Assembly (NCBI RefSeq): GCF_002871005.1
Contig: NZ_PHSN01000017.1
Coordinates: forward strand, 62,001-126,000
Source of the DNA: Acidimangrovimonas sediminis
GTDB taxonomy: Bacteria; Pseudomonadota; Alphaproteobacteria; Rhodobacterales; Rhodobacteraceae
Length of the DNA stretch: 64,000 bases
Reading direction: 5' to 3'
Shown here: positions 1 through 9,621 of the stretch, piece by piece
Numbering within the stretch: position 1 is the first letter of the stretch
Layout of the letters: each line of letters starts with the position of its first letter
Made by a program: the position numbers and the translations under genes
The notes under the pieces: model-generated
The model's input: only the letters and a program-made list of their open reading frames with translations
Database searches by the model: none
Told to the model about the DNA's origin: nothing

Positions 1-927
1 GGTTTCCTCGACCGCGCCGAAGAACGGCGCAAGCTGCGGCATCACCTTGCGGAAATGATCCCGCACGATGCGCTCGGTCGGGGCGAAGCCGTAATCCTCG
101 GTCACCGCGACCTTCAGCGACGACAGGTCCCGCCGCGGCAGGCGGGCGAAATCGTCAGGGTTCCACGGCGTCTTGCCGTCGATGACCGTGGTATAGGGAT
201 CGAGCTGGTCGGGCCGCGCCAGCACCGACAGCATCAGCCCGGCATCGGCGACCGACCGCGCCATTGGCCCCGAGGTCGACATCGGCACGATGCCCATCGG
301 CCGGGTGTTGCCCGGCACCACGCCGGGGCTGGGACGGTAGCCGACGACGCCGCAGAAGGCCGCGGGATTGCGAAGGCTGCCGCCGGTGTCCGACCCGGTG
401 GCGAGCGGCGCGTAGCCGCAGGCCAGCGCCACGGCCGAGCCGCCGGAAGACCCCGCGCAGGTCCGCGTCAGGTCGTAGGGGTTCGCGGTGACGCCGTAGA
501 CGCGGTTGCGGGTGTTGCCGCCGGCGCTCCATTCGGGGTTGTTGGTCTTGCCCATCGGGCTGGCCCCGGCGCCGCGCATGGCCGCGACGATCGCGTCGTC
601 TCCCTTCGCCACGTTGTCGCGGAAGATCTCCGAGCCGAAGGTGGTGGGTAGCCCCTTGACGTCGATCATGTCCTTCACCCCGAAGGGCAGGCCGTGCAGC
701 GGCCCGAGGCGCGCGCCCGCGCTTACCGCCGCTTCGGCCTCGCGCGCGGCGGCGCGCAGGCCGGGGAAGTCGCGAGCGACCAGCGCGTTGACGGCGTGGT
801 CCACCGCCTCGACCCGGGCGATGCAGGCCTCGGCCAGCTCGACCGGCGACAACTGGCGGCGGGCGATCAGGCGGCGCGCCTCGAGGGCGCCCAGGTCGGC
901 GGGGTCGGTTGCGGAGATCGTGCTCAT
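1..927 (-). CDS. amidase-signature family enzyme, C-terminus missing at window edge
   Basis: The 309 visible residues match the front two thirds of an amidase-signature hydrolase, the family of GatA-like amidases that hydrolyse carboxamides. Seen directly are the Ser-cisSer-Lys elements: Lys85 in GVKD, the serine-rich loop CAGSSGGSA near residues 158-165, and Ser184 in GSDTGGS. The ATG at 925-927 overlaps the stop codon of dsdA (ATGA), so it is translationally coupled and is the last visible gene of the operon. The reading frame is open to base 1. There is no gatB or gatC beside it, so I infer a catabolic amidase acting on a product of the imported peptide-like substrate rather than a tRNA amidotransferase subunit. 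The substrate is unknown. Confidence 0.88.
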   Translation of the reverse strand, partial: MSTISATDPADLGALEARRLIARRQLSPVELAEACIARVEAVDHAVNALVARDFPGLRAAAREAEAAVSAGARLGPLHGLPFGVKDMIDVKGLPTTFGSEIFRDNVAKGDDAIVAAMRGAGASPMGKTNNPEWSAGGNTRNRVYGVTANPYDLTRTCAGSSGGSAVALACGYAPLATGSDTGGSLRNPAAFCGVVGYRPSPGVVPGNTRPMGIVPMSTSGPMARSVADAGLMLSVLARPDQLDPYTTVIDGKTPWNPDDFARLPRRDLSSLKVAVTEDYGFAPTERIVRDHFRKVMPQLAPFFGAVEET

Positions 928-2231
928 GCTGTGGTTCCTGTGTCGTCGTGGTCCCGGGCAAGGCAAGCCTGCCCCCGGGCAAGAAAGTCGGCGTATTCGG
1001 CCTCCGGCACGAAGGCCCCGCCGGTGGTCCAGACCACCTGCAACGCGCGGTCCGGTGTGCCCCCAGGCAGGTGCCGCGCGGCGAAGTCGCGGCCCTCGGC
1101 ACTGCCGGCCAGAAGGGCCGGCCCGGCAAAGCCCGAGGCGGCCGAAGGCTCCACCCGCAGGCCTGCCGCGTGGGCGCGCGCCAGCCAGCGGAACAGGTCG
1201 TCGTCGGTCACCGTCAGCACCCCGGCCAGCCGGTGGCGCATCCGCTCGGCCACCAGCGCGGACATGGTGTTGACGGCCATCCCGTCGGCCTCGGTCCGGC
1301 CGCCCAGCCCGATGTCGCGCACATTGGCATCCGCCCCGGACCCCAGCGCCATGCGGTAGAGTGCCGAGGGCGCCTCGACCGGTTCGACGAAGAAGGCGTG
1401 GACATCCGCGCCGAACGCCCCGCGCGCGCCATGGGCGATGCCCCCAGGCGCGCCGCCGATGCCGCAGGGCAGGTAGAGGATCAGCGGCCTGTCCGGCCCG
1501 ATCCGGTGCCCCGCCGCCTGCAGCTGCGCGGCAAGCTCGGCCCCCGCGGCGGTATAGCCGCGGTAGAGCGAGAGCGAATCCTCGTCGTCGACGAAATGCG
1601 CCAGCGGGTCCTCGGCGGCGACCCGGCGGGCGGCGGCGACGGCTTCGGTGTAATCGGTCCGGTGCTGGACCACCTCGACGCCCAATGCGCGCAGGCGCGC
1701 CACCTTCCACGGCTTGGCGTCGGACGACATGTGGACGACCGCCGCGTACCCCAGCGCCCGCGCGGCGATGCCGACGCTGAGACCGAGGTTCCCGGTCGAC
1801 CCGACAAGGACGCGGCGGCGCGCAAAGAAGGCCCGCGCCGCATCCGAGGTGAGCGCCGCCGTGTCGCCGCCGCCGGGCGCGCCGCGTTCGGGCACGATCC
1901 CGGCCGCGCGCGCCTGCGCCAGCGCCACGGTCACCACCTCGAACAGCCCGCCGCGTGCCTTGACCGACCCCGCCACCGGCAACGCGTGGTCGGCCTTGAC
2001 CAGCGGCCTCGCGCCCGTCAGCGGAAGATCGGGCGCCAGCAGGTCCGAGACGATCCGCCCCGCCGTCCCCAGCTCGGGGAAAAGCGCGCTCAGCGCCGGG
2101 GCTATCTCGGCCCAGTCGGCGACGGCGGCGGCAAGATCCGCCGCGGCCTCGGGGTCGTCGCCGGGGCGGTAGTCGGGGTTGAGCCAGAGAAGCGGCGTGC
2201 GCCGGGTCAGGCGTGTGCGAAGGTCCGTCAT
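924..2231 (-). CDS. dsdA: D-serine ammonia-lyase (D-serine dehydratase)
   Basis: This 435-residue protein is close in length to E. coli DsdA (442). The family is PLP-dependent and converts D-serine to pyruvate and ammonia in the cytosol. Visible motifs are the Schiff-base lysine Lys91 in AGSVKARGG and the phosphate-binding loop GSTGNLGLS around residue 143. The C-terminal half carries the expected PCGIGGAPGG and EPSAASGFAGP segments. The ATG shares one base with the stop of the upstream TauE-type permease, and the stop overlaps the amidase start, so all three are co-translated. The usual partner dsdX/dsdC is absent; a GntR regulator and a peptide importer take that place. Degradation of D-serine released from an imported compound is the simplest reading. 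Confidence 0.92.
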   Translation of the reverse strand: MTDLRTRLTRRTPLLWLNPDYRPGDDPEAAADLAAAVADWAEIAPALSALFPELGTAGRIVSDLLAPDLPLTGARPLVKADHALPVAGSVKARGGLFEVVTVALAQARAAGIVPERGAPGGGDTAALTSDAARAFFARRRVLVGSTGNLGLSVGIAARALGYAAVVHMSSDAKPWKVARLRALGVEVVQHRTDYTEAVAAARRVAAEDPLAHFVDDEDSLSLYRGYTAAGAELAAQLQAAGHRIGPDRPLILYLPCGIGGAPGGIAHGARGAFGADVHAFFVEPVEAPSALYRMALGSGADANVRDIGLGGRTEADGMAVNTMSALVAERMRHRLAGVLTVTDDDLFRWLARAHAAGLRVEPSAASGFAGPALLAGSAEGRDFAARHLPGGTPDRALQVVWTTGGAFVPEAEYADFLARGQACLARDHDDTGTTA

Positions 2232-3046
2232 CAGAAGATCGCCTCGCGCAAGGTGTTGACCGCGACAACCAGCACGAGACAGGCAAAGATCATCCGCAGG
2301 GTCTGCGGCTTCAGGCTATGGGCCAGCCGCACGCCCAAGGGCACCGTCAGCATCGTCGTCAGCACGATCAGGACCACCGCGGGGATGTTGACATAGCCCA
2401 CGGTCAGCGGCGGCTTTCCGGAGACGTGCCAGCCGGCCATCAGGAACACCAGGAACCCGGGCACCGACAGCGCCAGCCCGAAGCCCGGCGAGGTGCCCAC
2501 CGCCTTGACCGGCGGAAAGCCGTAGGCCGTCAGCAACGGCACGGTGAACGACCCGCCGCCGACCCCCATCAGCGCCGAGAAGAAGCCGATGAACATCGAA
2601 TAGACGATCGACAGCCCCCGCCCCGGCAGGGTTTCCGAAATCCGCCAGTTGCTGTTGCCCAGCAGCATGTAGAGACCGATGCACAGCCCCAGCAGGCCGA
2701 AGGCCAGCTCCAGCTCGCTTGACTCGAGCCGGGTCGCGGCCAGCACGCCCAGCACCGACCCCAGCGCGACGAAGGGCCCCCAGGATTTCAGCAGATCGAC
2801 CGAGACCGACCCGCGCTTCATGTGTGAGGTCACGGACCTCAGCGAGGTGAAGATGATCGTCCCGGTCGAGGTGGCCACGCAGATCTGCATCAGCTGGTCG
2901 GGGTGATAACCCAGCGCCGAAAAGGCATAGTAGAACGCGGGCACCAGCACGATGCCGCCCCCCACGCCCAGAAGGCCCGAGATCAGCCCGGCAACGGCGC
3001 CCGAGGCGATCAGGATCGCCAGCAGCGGCAGGAGCGCGCCGGTCAT
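2231..3046 (-). CDS. TauE/SafE family sulfite/anion permease
   Basis: A 271-residue integral membrane protein of the TauE/SafE (formerly DUF81) family, which moves small anions such as sulfite or sulfonates across the inner membrane. The N-terminal repeat shows the family motif [17 protein letters not shown] and the second repeat shows [15 protein letters not shown] near residue 150. About eight hydrophobic segments are visible. A longer open frame runs upstream, but I chose the ATG at 3044-3046 because it overlaps the stop of the M20 peptidase (ATGA) and gives a normal family N-terminus. Its place in a peptide and D-serine operon suggests export of an organic or sulfur-containing by-product, but the substrate cannot be read from sequence. 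Confidence 0.85.
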   Translation of the reverse strand: MTGALLPLLAILIASGAVAGLISGLLGVGGGIVLVPAFYYAFSALGYHPDQLMQICVATSTGTIIFTSLRSVTSHMKRGSVSVDLLKSWGPFVALGSVLGVLAATRLESSELELAFGLLGLCIGLYMLLGNSNWRISETLPGRGLSIVYSMFIGFFSALMGVGGGSFTVPLLTAYGFPPVKAVGTSPGFGLALSVPGFLVFLMAGWHVSGKPPLTVGYVNIPAVVLIVLTTMLTVPLGVRLAHSLKPQTLRMIFACLVLVVAVNTLREAIF

Positions 3047-4437
3047 GCGTCCGCTTGCGGGTGCAGGCCCGCCGCGATGTCGGCGAAAAGCCCGGTCATC
3101 CCCAGAAGCGCCTGCCGCATCACCGGCTTCAGCACATGTTCGTTCGGCGCATGCTGACTGCACCCGGCATAGGAATGCGGCACCCAGATCGTCGGCAGGC
3201 CCAGCACCTCGGCAAAGCAGTCGTTGGGCAGCGAGCCGCCGAGGTTCGGCAGCAGGTGCGGCGCAAGGCCCGTCGTCCGTTCCAGCGAGGCGGCGGCGAA
3301 AGCCACCCAGGGGTGATCGGGATCCAGCCGCGTGGCCGGGAACGATCCGCGTTCGGCCGGCACGATCTCGACCTTGTCGAAGCCCCGCGCATCAAAGAAC
3401 CGGCGCAGCGCGGGCAGGATGTCGTCGACATCGGTGCCCACGACATGGCGCAGCTGGCAGGTGGCCCGCGCCCAGCCCGCGATCGCGTTCACCGGCGCCT
3501 CGGGCACGCCCGAGATCATCGCCAGCACGGCAAAGCTGTTCCAGCCGAAGACGCGTTCCGACTGGGTCAGGCTTTCCTCGCCCCAGTCGGGATCAAGGGG
3601 CAGCCCGGCCTCGACCGGGGGCAGGACCGAAAGCACCTCGCGGATCCGCGGGGTCAGGCTGTCGGGGCGCCATTCGGGCACCTGGATCTGGCCGCGCGCG
3701 TCGGTGATGGCGGCGATCGCATGGGCCAGGATGATCGAGGGGTCCGCCAGCAGCCCGCCGAAATTGCCCGAGTGATGCGCCCCCTCGCGCAGCGCGACCC
3801 TGAGGTCGAACAGGACCCCGCCGCGCGACCCGGTGAAGATCGTCGCGCGGTCCGGCGACAGCCGCGGCCCGTCCGACGCGATCAGAACGTCGGCCTTGAG
3901 GCGCCCGGCTTCAGCAGCGCAGAACTCCTTGAGCCCGGGGGAACCGTTCTCCTCGCCCATCTCGATCAGGATCTTGGCGTTGAAGCCCAGCCGCCCCTGC
4001 GTCTCGATCAGCGCGGCCATGGCCTGGATGTTGACGAGGTGCTGGCCCTTGTTGTCGGCAGCCCCCCGGCCATAGAGACGGTCGCCCTCTTCCGTCAGGG
4101 TGAAGGGAGACAGCCCCTCGCGCCACTGCTCGGTCTGGGCGCGCACCACGTCGCCGTGACCGTAGCTGAGGATTGTCGTCAGCGCCGGGTCCTCGATCCG
4201 TTCGGCCACGAGGATCGGGCCGCCGGTCGTCGACGGGTTGGCAAACACCTCGCAGGCGAACCCCAGCGACGTCAGCATCGGGATCATCGCATCGTCAAGG
4301 TAGGCCTGCAGGTGGGGGGCGCCGCGCGCCTCCTGGCTTTCGCTGGGAAAGGCGACCAGCCGTGCCAGATCCGCCTGAAAGCCCCCGGTGTCGAAATATT
4401 GCGTGCTCCGGTCGAGGGCGGCGGTACGGTCGGTCAT
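3043..4437 (-). CDS. M20 family metallopeptidase (CNDP/DapE-type)
   Basis: A 464-residue M20 zinc peptidase, probably a cytosolic dipeptidase or amide hydrolase. Visible metal and catalytic segments are [15 protein letters not shown] (bridging Asp), MGEENGSPG (catalytic Glu-Glu pair), ASDGPR and the C-terminal [17 protein letters not shown] dimerisation-domain insert lies in the middle, as usual. The start at 4437 is chosen over an upstream ATG because AGGAG sits seven bases before it. The gene follows the ABC ATPase by 60 bases and overlaps the permease gene downstream. Context suggests it cleaves the imported peptide or N-acyl amino acid to liberate the D-amino acid used by DsdA. Exact specificity is unknown. 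Confidence 0.88.
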   Translation of the reverse strand: MTDRTAALDRSTQYFDTGGFQADLARLVAFPSESQEARGAPHLQAYLDDAMIPMLTSLGFACEVFANPSTTGGPILVAERIEDPALTTILSYGHGDVVRAQTEQWREGLSPFTLTEEGDRLYGRGAADNKGQHLVNIQAMAALIETQGRLGFNAKILIEMGEENGSPGLKEFCAAEAGRLKADVLIASDGPRLSPDRATIFTGSRGGVLFDLRVALREGAHHSGNFGGLLADPSIILAHAIAAITDARGQIQVPEWRPDSLTPRIREVLSVLPPVEAGLPLDPDWGEESLTQSERVFGWNSFAVLAMISGVPEAPVNAIAGWARATCQLRHVVGTDVDDILPALRRFFDARGFDKVEIVPAERGSFPATRLDPDHPWVAFAAASLERTTGLAPHLLPNLGGSLPNDCFAEVLGLPTIWVPHSYAGCSQHAPNEHVLKPVMRQALLGMTGLFADIAAGLHPQADA

Positions 4438-4497
4438 GTCTTCACTCCTAGAAGGCCGGGTCACCTGACCCGGCCGCCGGGCATTGCCGGCATGTTG

Positions 4498-6126
4498 TCA
4501 GGCGGTCACGCCAAGGTCCGGCACTTCCCAGCCCTGGCCAGGCTGGGCGGACAAGAGCTTGCGGGTATACTCTGCCTGCGGCTCGGCAAAGACCCGGTCG
4601 ATCGGCCCGCTTTCCACGATCCGGCCCTTTTCCATCACGATCACGCTGTCGCAGACCTGGGCCGCCACCCGCAAGTCGTGGGTGATGAAAAGCATCGTGA
4701 GGCCCATGCGCTCGCGGATCTCGCGCAGAAGGGTCAGCACCTCCTTCTGGACCGAGACGTCGAGGGCCGAGACGGCCTCGTCCGCGATCAGGATGCTGGG
4801 TTCGACCATCAGCGCGCGGGCGATGCAGATCCGCTGCCGCTGCCCGCCCGAGAACTGGTTGGGATAACGGTAGAGCGCCTCGTCGTTGAGCTTGACGATC
4901 CGCATTAGCTCGCGCGCCTTTTCCCAGGCCTCGGCCCGCGGCACGCCAAAGTTCGTGGGCCCTTCGAGCAGTTGATCGCCGATCGTCCGGCGCGGGTTGA
5001 GCGAGCCGTAGGGATCCTGAAAGACGATCTGGATCTCCTTGCGATAGGCACGCAGGTTGCCGCGTTGGGTTTCCAGCAGGTTCTGGTTGCCGACCCAGAC
5101 CGCGCCGTCCTCGGGTTCGGTCAGGCGCATGAGGCAACGCACCAGCGTCGATTTCCCCGACCCGCTTTCGCCCACGATGCCCAGGGTCTCCCCCCGCCGC
5201 ACGGTGAAGTCGACATTGGCGACCGCGCGCACCGTCCGGGCGGGCGAGAACAGCGTGCGGGGGGTGTGAAAGGCCTTCTCCAGCCCCTGCACCCGCAGCG
5301 CGATCTCGGCCCCGGCATCGGTTTCGCGGGCGGCACGGGTGCGCCGCGGCACGGCGTCGATCAGCTGGCGGGTATAGGGATGGGTCGGGTGATTCAGCAC
5401 CTCTTCCGCCGTGCCCTGCTCGACCACGCGACCCTTCTGCATCACCACGACGCGGTCGGCGATCTCGGCCACCACGTCGAAATCGTGCGTGACGAACATG
5501 ATGCCTGCGCCGCGCTCTTCCTTCAGGCGGCGGAACATCTTCAGGATCTGCATCTGCGTCGTCACGTCCAGCGCCGTCGTCGGCTCATCCGCGATCAGAA
5601 GCGTCGGGTCCATCGCCAGCGCCATGGCGATCACGATGCGCTGGCGCTGCCCGCCCGAAAGCTGGTGCGGAAAGGAATGGTAGATCCGCTCGGGGTCGGG
5701 CAGGCGCACCTCTTCCAGAAGCGCGATCACCCGCTTGCGCCGGGCGCTGCGCGACAGGGTCGCGTGGGTCTCGAACACCTCCTCGATCTGGTCGCCGACC
5801 GTGTAGCACGGGTTCAGCGCGCTCATCGGTTCCTGAAAGATCATCGCCATGCGGTTGCCGCGCAGACGCGCGTGACCCGCCTCTGACATCTTCAGGACAT
5901 CAGCGCCCTCGAACAGCACCTCGCCGGCGGAGGGGCGCAAAGCGGCGGGCAAGAGGCCCATCGTCGCGAACGAGGTGATCGACTTGCCCGAGCCGCTTTC
6001 ACCGACGATGCAGACGATCTCGTTCGGGCGCACGTCGAGGCTCAGCCCCTCCACGGCATGGGGCCGGTCGGCGCCCTCGGGCAGGTCGACGGTGAGGTTG
6101 CGGATGGAAAGGACGGTCTCGGCCAT
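4498..6126 (-). CDS. oligopeptide ABC transporter, fused DppD-DppF double ATPase
   Basis: A 542-residue protein with two complete nucleotide-binding domains, equivalent to DppD and DppF joined in one chain, as in GsiA-type transporters. Each half has a Walker A GESGSGKS (near residues 40 and 330), a signature motif (LSGGQRQRI and FSGGQRQRI) and a Walker B (LLIADEPT and ILIADEAV). Each also carries the oligopeptide-family tail that begins HPYTRQL or AEYTRKL. It powers the permease pair encoded just upstream. The ATG at 6126 shares one base with the stop of the DppC-type gene; an apparent N-terminal extension reads through that gene in another frame and was discarded. Confidence 0.93.
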   Translation of the reverse strand: MAETVLSIRNLTVDLPEGADRPHAVEGLSLDVRPNEIVCIVGESGSGKSITSFATMGLLPAALRPSAGEVLFEGADVLKMSEAGHARLRGNRMAMIFQEPMSALNPCYTVGDQIEEVFETHATLSRSARRKRVIALLEEVRLPDPERIYHSFPHQLSGGQRQRIVIAMALAMDPTLLIADEPTTALDVTTQMQILKMFRRLKEERGAGIMFVTHDFDVVAEIADRVVVMQKGRVVEQGTAEEVLNHPTHPYTRQLIDAVPRRTRAARETDAGAEIALRVQGLEKAFHTPRTLFSPARTVRAVANVDFTVRRGETLGIVGESGSGKSTLVRCLMRLTEPEDGAVWVGNQNLLETQRGNLRAYRKEIQIVFQDPYGSLNPRRTIGDQLLEGPTNFGVPRAEAWEKARELMRIVKLNDEALYRYPNQFSGGQRQRICIARALMVEPSILIADEAVSALDVSVQKEVLTLLREIRERMGLTMLFITHDLRVAAQVCDSVIVMEKGRIVESGPIDRVFAEPQAEYTRKLLSAQPGQGWEVPDLGVTA

Positions 6127-7007
6127 CAGTTGCGGCCCTCCGGGGCGGTGATGTCGCGGATCGCATCCCCGAACATGTTGATGCAGAGCACGAGGACGAA
6201 GATGGCAAGGCCGGGCGTCGCGATCAGCCAGCTGTCGAACAGGAGCATCTCCTTGCCCTCCGAGATCATCAGGCCCCAGGACGGCGTCGGCGGCCTGACC
6301 CCGAGCCCGAGGAATGACAGCGCGGCCTCGAGGATGATCGCATGCGCCATCTCCAGGGTCGCGATGACGATCAGGTGGTTCATGACGTTGGGCAGGATGT
6401 CCTTGAACAGCACCCGGTGCAGCGGCGCGCCCAGCACCTCGGCCGCGGCGACGTATTCCATCGACCGCACCTGCATCGTGGCCGAGCGCAAGACCACGGC
6501 GAAGCGATCCCACAGCAACAGCCCCAGAACCGAGGTCACGACCCAGAGCGATCCGCCGCGCAGCGACACCACCGCAAGCCCCACCAGAACCACCGGCATC
6601 GCAAGACGCACGTTGATCAAGAACTGCACCACCTTGTCGACGCGGCCGCCGAAATAGCCCGCCAGCACGCCCAGCGTGGTGCCGATCACCGCCGAGACGC
6701 AGGCGGCGATCAACCCGATCAGGATCGAGATCCGCGCGCCGTAGATCAGCCGAGACAGGACGTCCCGGCCCAGCGAATCCGTGCCCAGCGGATGATCCCA
6801 CGATCCGCCGAGGTAGACCGGCACCTGAAGCCGGGCCAGCAGGTCCTGCTCGTAGGGGTCATCCGGGGCCAGCAGCGGGGCGAAGATCGCGGCCAGCACG
6901 ATCAGCGCCAGCACCGTGCCCGCCATCAGGAAGCCCTTGTGACGCAGTGCGCGACGCATCATCACCCGGCGCGGCGTAAGGGGTTTGGATATCACGGCTG
7001 TGGTCAT
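6126..7007 (-). CDS. oligopeptide ABC transporter permease, DppC-type
   Basis: A 293-residue inner-membrane permease of the binding-protein-dependent family. There is an N-terminal helix at about residues 28-50, then the OppC_N-type segment with HPLGTDSLGRDVLSRLIYG. The core has about five helices and the EAA-type loop AAEVLGAPLHRVLFKDILPN, which contacts the ATPase. It pairs with the DppB-type permease, whose stop lies one base upstream. The stop overlaps the start of the fused ATPase gene. Substrate class (peptide-like) is inferred from family and from the peptidase, DsdA and amidase genes in the operon. Confidence 0.93.
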   Translation of the reverse strand: MTTAVISKPLTPRRVMMRRALRHKGFLMAGTVLALIVLAAIFAPLLAPDDPYEQDLLARLQVPVYLGGSWDHPLGTDSLGRDVLSRLIYGARISILIGLIAACVSAVIGTTLGVLAGYFGGRVDKVVQFLINVRLAMPVVLVGLAVVSLRGGSLWVVTSVLGLLLWDRFAVVLRSATMQVRSMEYVAAAEVLGAPLHRVLFKDILPNVMNHLIVIATLEMAHAIILEAALSFLGLGVRPPTPSWGLMISEGKEMLLFDSWLIATPGLAIFVLVLCINMFGDAIRDITAPEGRN

Positions 7008-7008
7008 C

Positions 7009-7926
7009 TCAGCGTCCCCTCAGGCGCGGGTCAAGCCAGGCATTCAGGATGTCGGCAAGGAAGGTGAAGAAGATGTAGAACATCGCGAAGATCAGGATCA
7101 GCGCCTGCATCACCGGCAGGTCGTTGCGCGAGATCGACTGCCACGCCAGGAACCCCGCGCCATGCAGCGCAAAGACGGATTCCACCACGACAGACCCGCC
7201 CAGCATGAAGCCCATCTGAACCGCGGCCAGGCTGACCACGGGGATGATCGCGTTGCGCAGCGCATGCTTGAACATCACCTTGCGGCGGCTCAGACCCTTC
7301 GCGCGCGCGGTGCGGATATAATCGGCCTGCAGCACCTCGAGCATGCCCGCGCGCGTCAGCCGCATGATCGCAGGGGCGGCGTAATAGCCCAGCACGATCG
7401 TCGGCAGCACGAAGTTCTGCCAGCTGTCGGTACCCGAGGCGGGCAGCCAGCCGAGGTTGATCGAGAAGGCGACGATCAGCAGCAAACCCAGCCAGAAGCT
7501 GGGGATCGCCTGCCCCATCACCGCGATCAGCAGTGCCAGCCGGTCGACGATGGAATTCGGCCGCATCGCCGCGATCACGCCCATCGGAATTGCCAGCACC
7601 AGCGCGAAGACGATCGCGCAGAGGCCAAGCGTCATCGTCACCTCCAGCCGGGGCCAGATCAGCGAGGCGACCGACTGGTTGAAATAATGGCTGACGCCAA
7701 GGTTGCCGTGCAGCGCCTTCCACAGCCAGTCGCCGTATTGCACCGGCACCGGCCGGTCGAACCCGAACTGGTGGCGGATATGGGCGATATCGGCCGGCGT
7801 CGCGTTCTCGCCCGCGATGGCGATCGCCGGGTCGCCGGAGGCGTAGACCAGCGCGAAACTGATGCAGGAGACCGTCAGCGCGACAAGTATCGCCATGACG
7901 ACCCGCGAGAGGATGTATTTCAGCAT
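7009..7926 (-). CDS. oligopeptide ABC transporter permease, DppB-type
   Basis: A 305-residue inner-membrane permease. Its N-terminus starts with the typical signal-anchor helix of DppB/OppB proteins (YILSRVVMAILVALTVSCI). The periplasmic segment FGFDRPVPVQYGDWLW follows, and the EAA loop reads RTARAKGLSRRKVMFKHALR. It is separated from the binding-protein gene by 73 bases that contain a strong hairpin, and from the DppC-type gene by one base. It forms the translocation pore with that partner. Confidence 0.93.
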   Translation of the reverse strand: MLKYILSRVVMAILVALTVSCISFALVYASGDPAIAIAGENATPADIAHIRHQFGFDRPVPVQYGDWLWKALHGNLGVSHYFNQSVASLIWPRLEVTMTLGLCAIVFALVLAIPMGVIAAMRPNSIVDRLALLIAVMGQAIPSFWLGLLLIVAFSINLGWLPASGTDSWQNFVLPTIVLGYYAAPAIMRLTRAGMLEVLQADYIRTARAKGLSRRKVMFKHALRNAIIPVVSLAAVQMGFMLGGSVVVESVFALHGAGFLAWQSISRNDLPVMQALILIFAMFYIFFTFLADILNAWLDPRLRGR

Positions 7927-7960
7927 GTTCCGTCCCCGTGGCGCATCCTGTGGCGTAGGC

Positions 7961-7983
7961 GGCAGGGCCCGGCGGCCCCTGCC
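7961..7983 (-). terminator. intercistronic hairpin after the binding-protein gene
   Basis: A perfect 7-bp inverted repeat (GGCAGGG and CCCTGCC, 9-base loop) lies 17 bases past the stop of the binding-protein gene, before the permease genes. No T-tract follows. Such hairpins usually stabilise the upstream message or partly attenuate the rest of the operon, giving excess binding protein. The function is inferred. Confidence 0.5.
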
Positions 7984-7999
7984 CTGTCATAGATGGCGA

Positions 8000-9514
8000 T
8001 CAGTTCCACGACATGTCGAAGAAGCGCGGGATCTCGTCCGGGGTCGGCGCGAACTTCAGTTCCTTGCTCATCACGTAATTGGACGAATAGGTCCAAAGCG
8101 GCACCCAGTAGGCCTGCGCCGCGATCCGCTTGAGCGCCGCGGAATAGGCCGCCTTGCGTTCCGCCGGATCGACGGAGCTGTCGCCCTTCTTCAGGTCCGC
8201 CTCGACCTGCGGATCCTTGGCATCGTCGGTCGGTCCGCCTTCGAAGAAATGCGAGGTGATGGCCGAGACATCCTCGATCGAGCCGGATCCCCAGGTCATG
8301 AAGGCCATCGGCACTTGGCCCTTCATCTGCTTCGAGGCCAGCGCCGAATACTGCATCTTGCGCAGGTTCGCCTTGATCCCGACCTTGGCGAGCATGCCCA
8401 CCATTGCCTCGGCCAGAGGCTGGTCGCGGTATTCGTAGAGGTCGATCGAGAACCCGTCCTTGTAGCCCGCCTCGGCCAGCAGCTCCTTGGCCTTCTTCGG
8501 GTCGTAGGGATACTTGGTCACATCCGTCTCGCAGCCGAACTGGGTGGGGTTGCAGGCGGAATCGATCACGTGGTTCGACGGCGACATCAGCGCCTTGACG
8601 ATGCCCTCGCGGTTGATCGCATAGTTCACCGCCTGACGCACCTTGAGCTTCTTGAACGGGCTGTCGGCCATCGAGCGGCCGGTCGCGTCCATGGTGATGT
8701 AGCCCACCCGCAGCGTCGGCGCGTTGACCACGTCGAAGCGGTTGAGCGACTTGAGCTTTTGCGCCTGATCCTGCGGCACCTGCCACAGGAAGTCGGCCTT
8801 GCCGTTCATCAGTTCGGCCAGCTGGGTGTTGGTGTCGGGGATGGTGTCGACCTTGACGGTCTTGATCGCGGCCTTGCCCTTCGGTCCGCCGAAGTAATCT
8901 TCGTTCCGCTCAAGGGTATAGCCGGTACCCGGGGTGATCGACTTGACCTTGTAGGGCCCGGTGCCGATCGGCGCCTTGGCAAAGCCCGCGCTGCCGACCT
9001 TCTGGTAGTATTTCGCGGGATAGATCGCGTCGTAGTTCGCGAGGTAAGCCAGCGCCGACGGGAACGGATGCTTCAGCTTCAGCTCGACGGTGTAAGCGTC
9101 GATCTTCACCGCCTTGTCGAGCCAGCGGATCACCACCGGGTCGGCGATCGGCGTCTTTTCATCGGCCATGTGGTTGAAGGTGAAGACCACGTCATCGGCC
9201 GAGAACGCGTCGCCGTTCTGGAACTTCACGCCCTTGCGCAGCTCGAACCGCAGGGTCGTCGGGTCGACCCATTTCCACGAGGTCGCAAGGTCGCCCTCGT
9301 ACTTGTTCGTCTTGGGGTTCAGGTAGACCAGCCCGTCGAAGACCTGAAAGCCGAAGATCACCGCCTCGCGCGCCGAGGAGAAGTAGATGTCGGGGTTGTC
9401 CAGATCCTTGGCGAACAGCACCTCGGCGGTGTCGTCGGCCTTGTTCGCATGTGCGGTTCCGGAAAGCGCGAGCCCAAGGGCAACGGCACTGCACAGCAGC
9501 TTTGCATACGTCAT
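8000..9514 (-). CDS. peptide-type ABC transporter periplasmic binding protein (SBP family 5)
   Basis: A 504-residue exported solute-binding protein of family 5 (DppA/OppA type). A Sec signal peptide is visible at residues 1-22, ending SGTAHA. Family features include KYEGDLATSWKW, LRKGVKFQNGD and GTGPYKVKS. The start at 9514 has AGGGA six bases upstream; an upstream in-frame ATG would add 43 residues that lack a signal peptide. It is the first gene of the minus-strand operon and divergent from the GntR regulator. The ligand is probably a peptide or peptide-like amide containing a D-amino acid, inferred from the downstream enzymes. Confidence 0.92.
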   Translation of the reverse strand: MTYAKLLCSAVALGLALSGTAHANKADDTAEVLFAKDLDNPDIYFSSAREAVIFGFQVFDGLVYLNPKTNKYEGDLATSWKWVDPTTLRFELRKGVKFQNGDAFSADDVVFTFNHMADEKTPIADPVVIRWLDKAVKIDAYTVELKLKHPFPSALAYLANYDAIYPAKYYQKVGSAGFAKAPIGTGPYKVKSITPGTGYTLERNEDYFGGPKGKAAIKTVKVDTIPDTNTQLAELMNGKADFLWQVPQDQAQKLKSLNRFDVVNAPTLRVGYITMDATGRSMADSPFKKLKVRQAVNYAINREGIVKALMSPSNHVIDSACNPTQFGCETDVTKYPYDPKKAKELLAEAGYKDGFSIDLYEYRDQPLAEAMVGMLAKVGIKANLRKMQYSALASKQMKGQVPMAFMTWGSGSIEDVSAITSHFFEGGPTDDAKDPQVEADLKKGDSSVDPAERKAAYSAALKRIAAQAYWVPLWTYSSNYVMSKELKFAPTPDEIPRFFDMSWN

Positions 9515-9621
9515 GTGAGTTCCCTGTCCGTGTGTCAGTTTGTTCAATCTTCTGACGAATTCATTGGGCAACTCGGCAAAATTGTATATTATTTGAAGGA
9601 CAAATCGACAAGGCTGGGCGA
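9515..9621. promoter_or_regulatory. divergent promoter region with candidate GntR operators
   Basis: This AT-richer region separates the importer operon from the GntR/FCD regulator. It holds two inverted repeats: GTCAG/CTGAC at 9534-9538 and 9552-9556, and ATTTG/CAAAT at 9591-9595 and 9601-9605, the latter just before the regulator start. A TATATT stretch at 9585-9590 could serve as a -10 box. Binding by the adjacent regulator is inferred from the arrangement only. Confidence 0.5.

Noticed and set aside
3055-4908. A 617-codon plus-strand frame opposite the M20 peptidase
   Set aside because: It runs antisense to a well-supported peptidase gene and has no recognisable domain.
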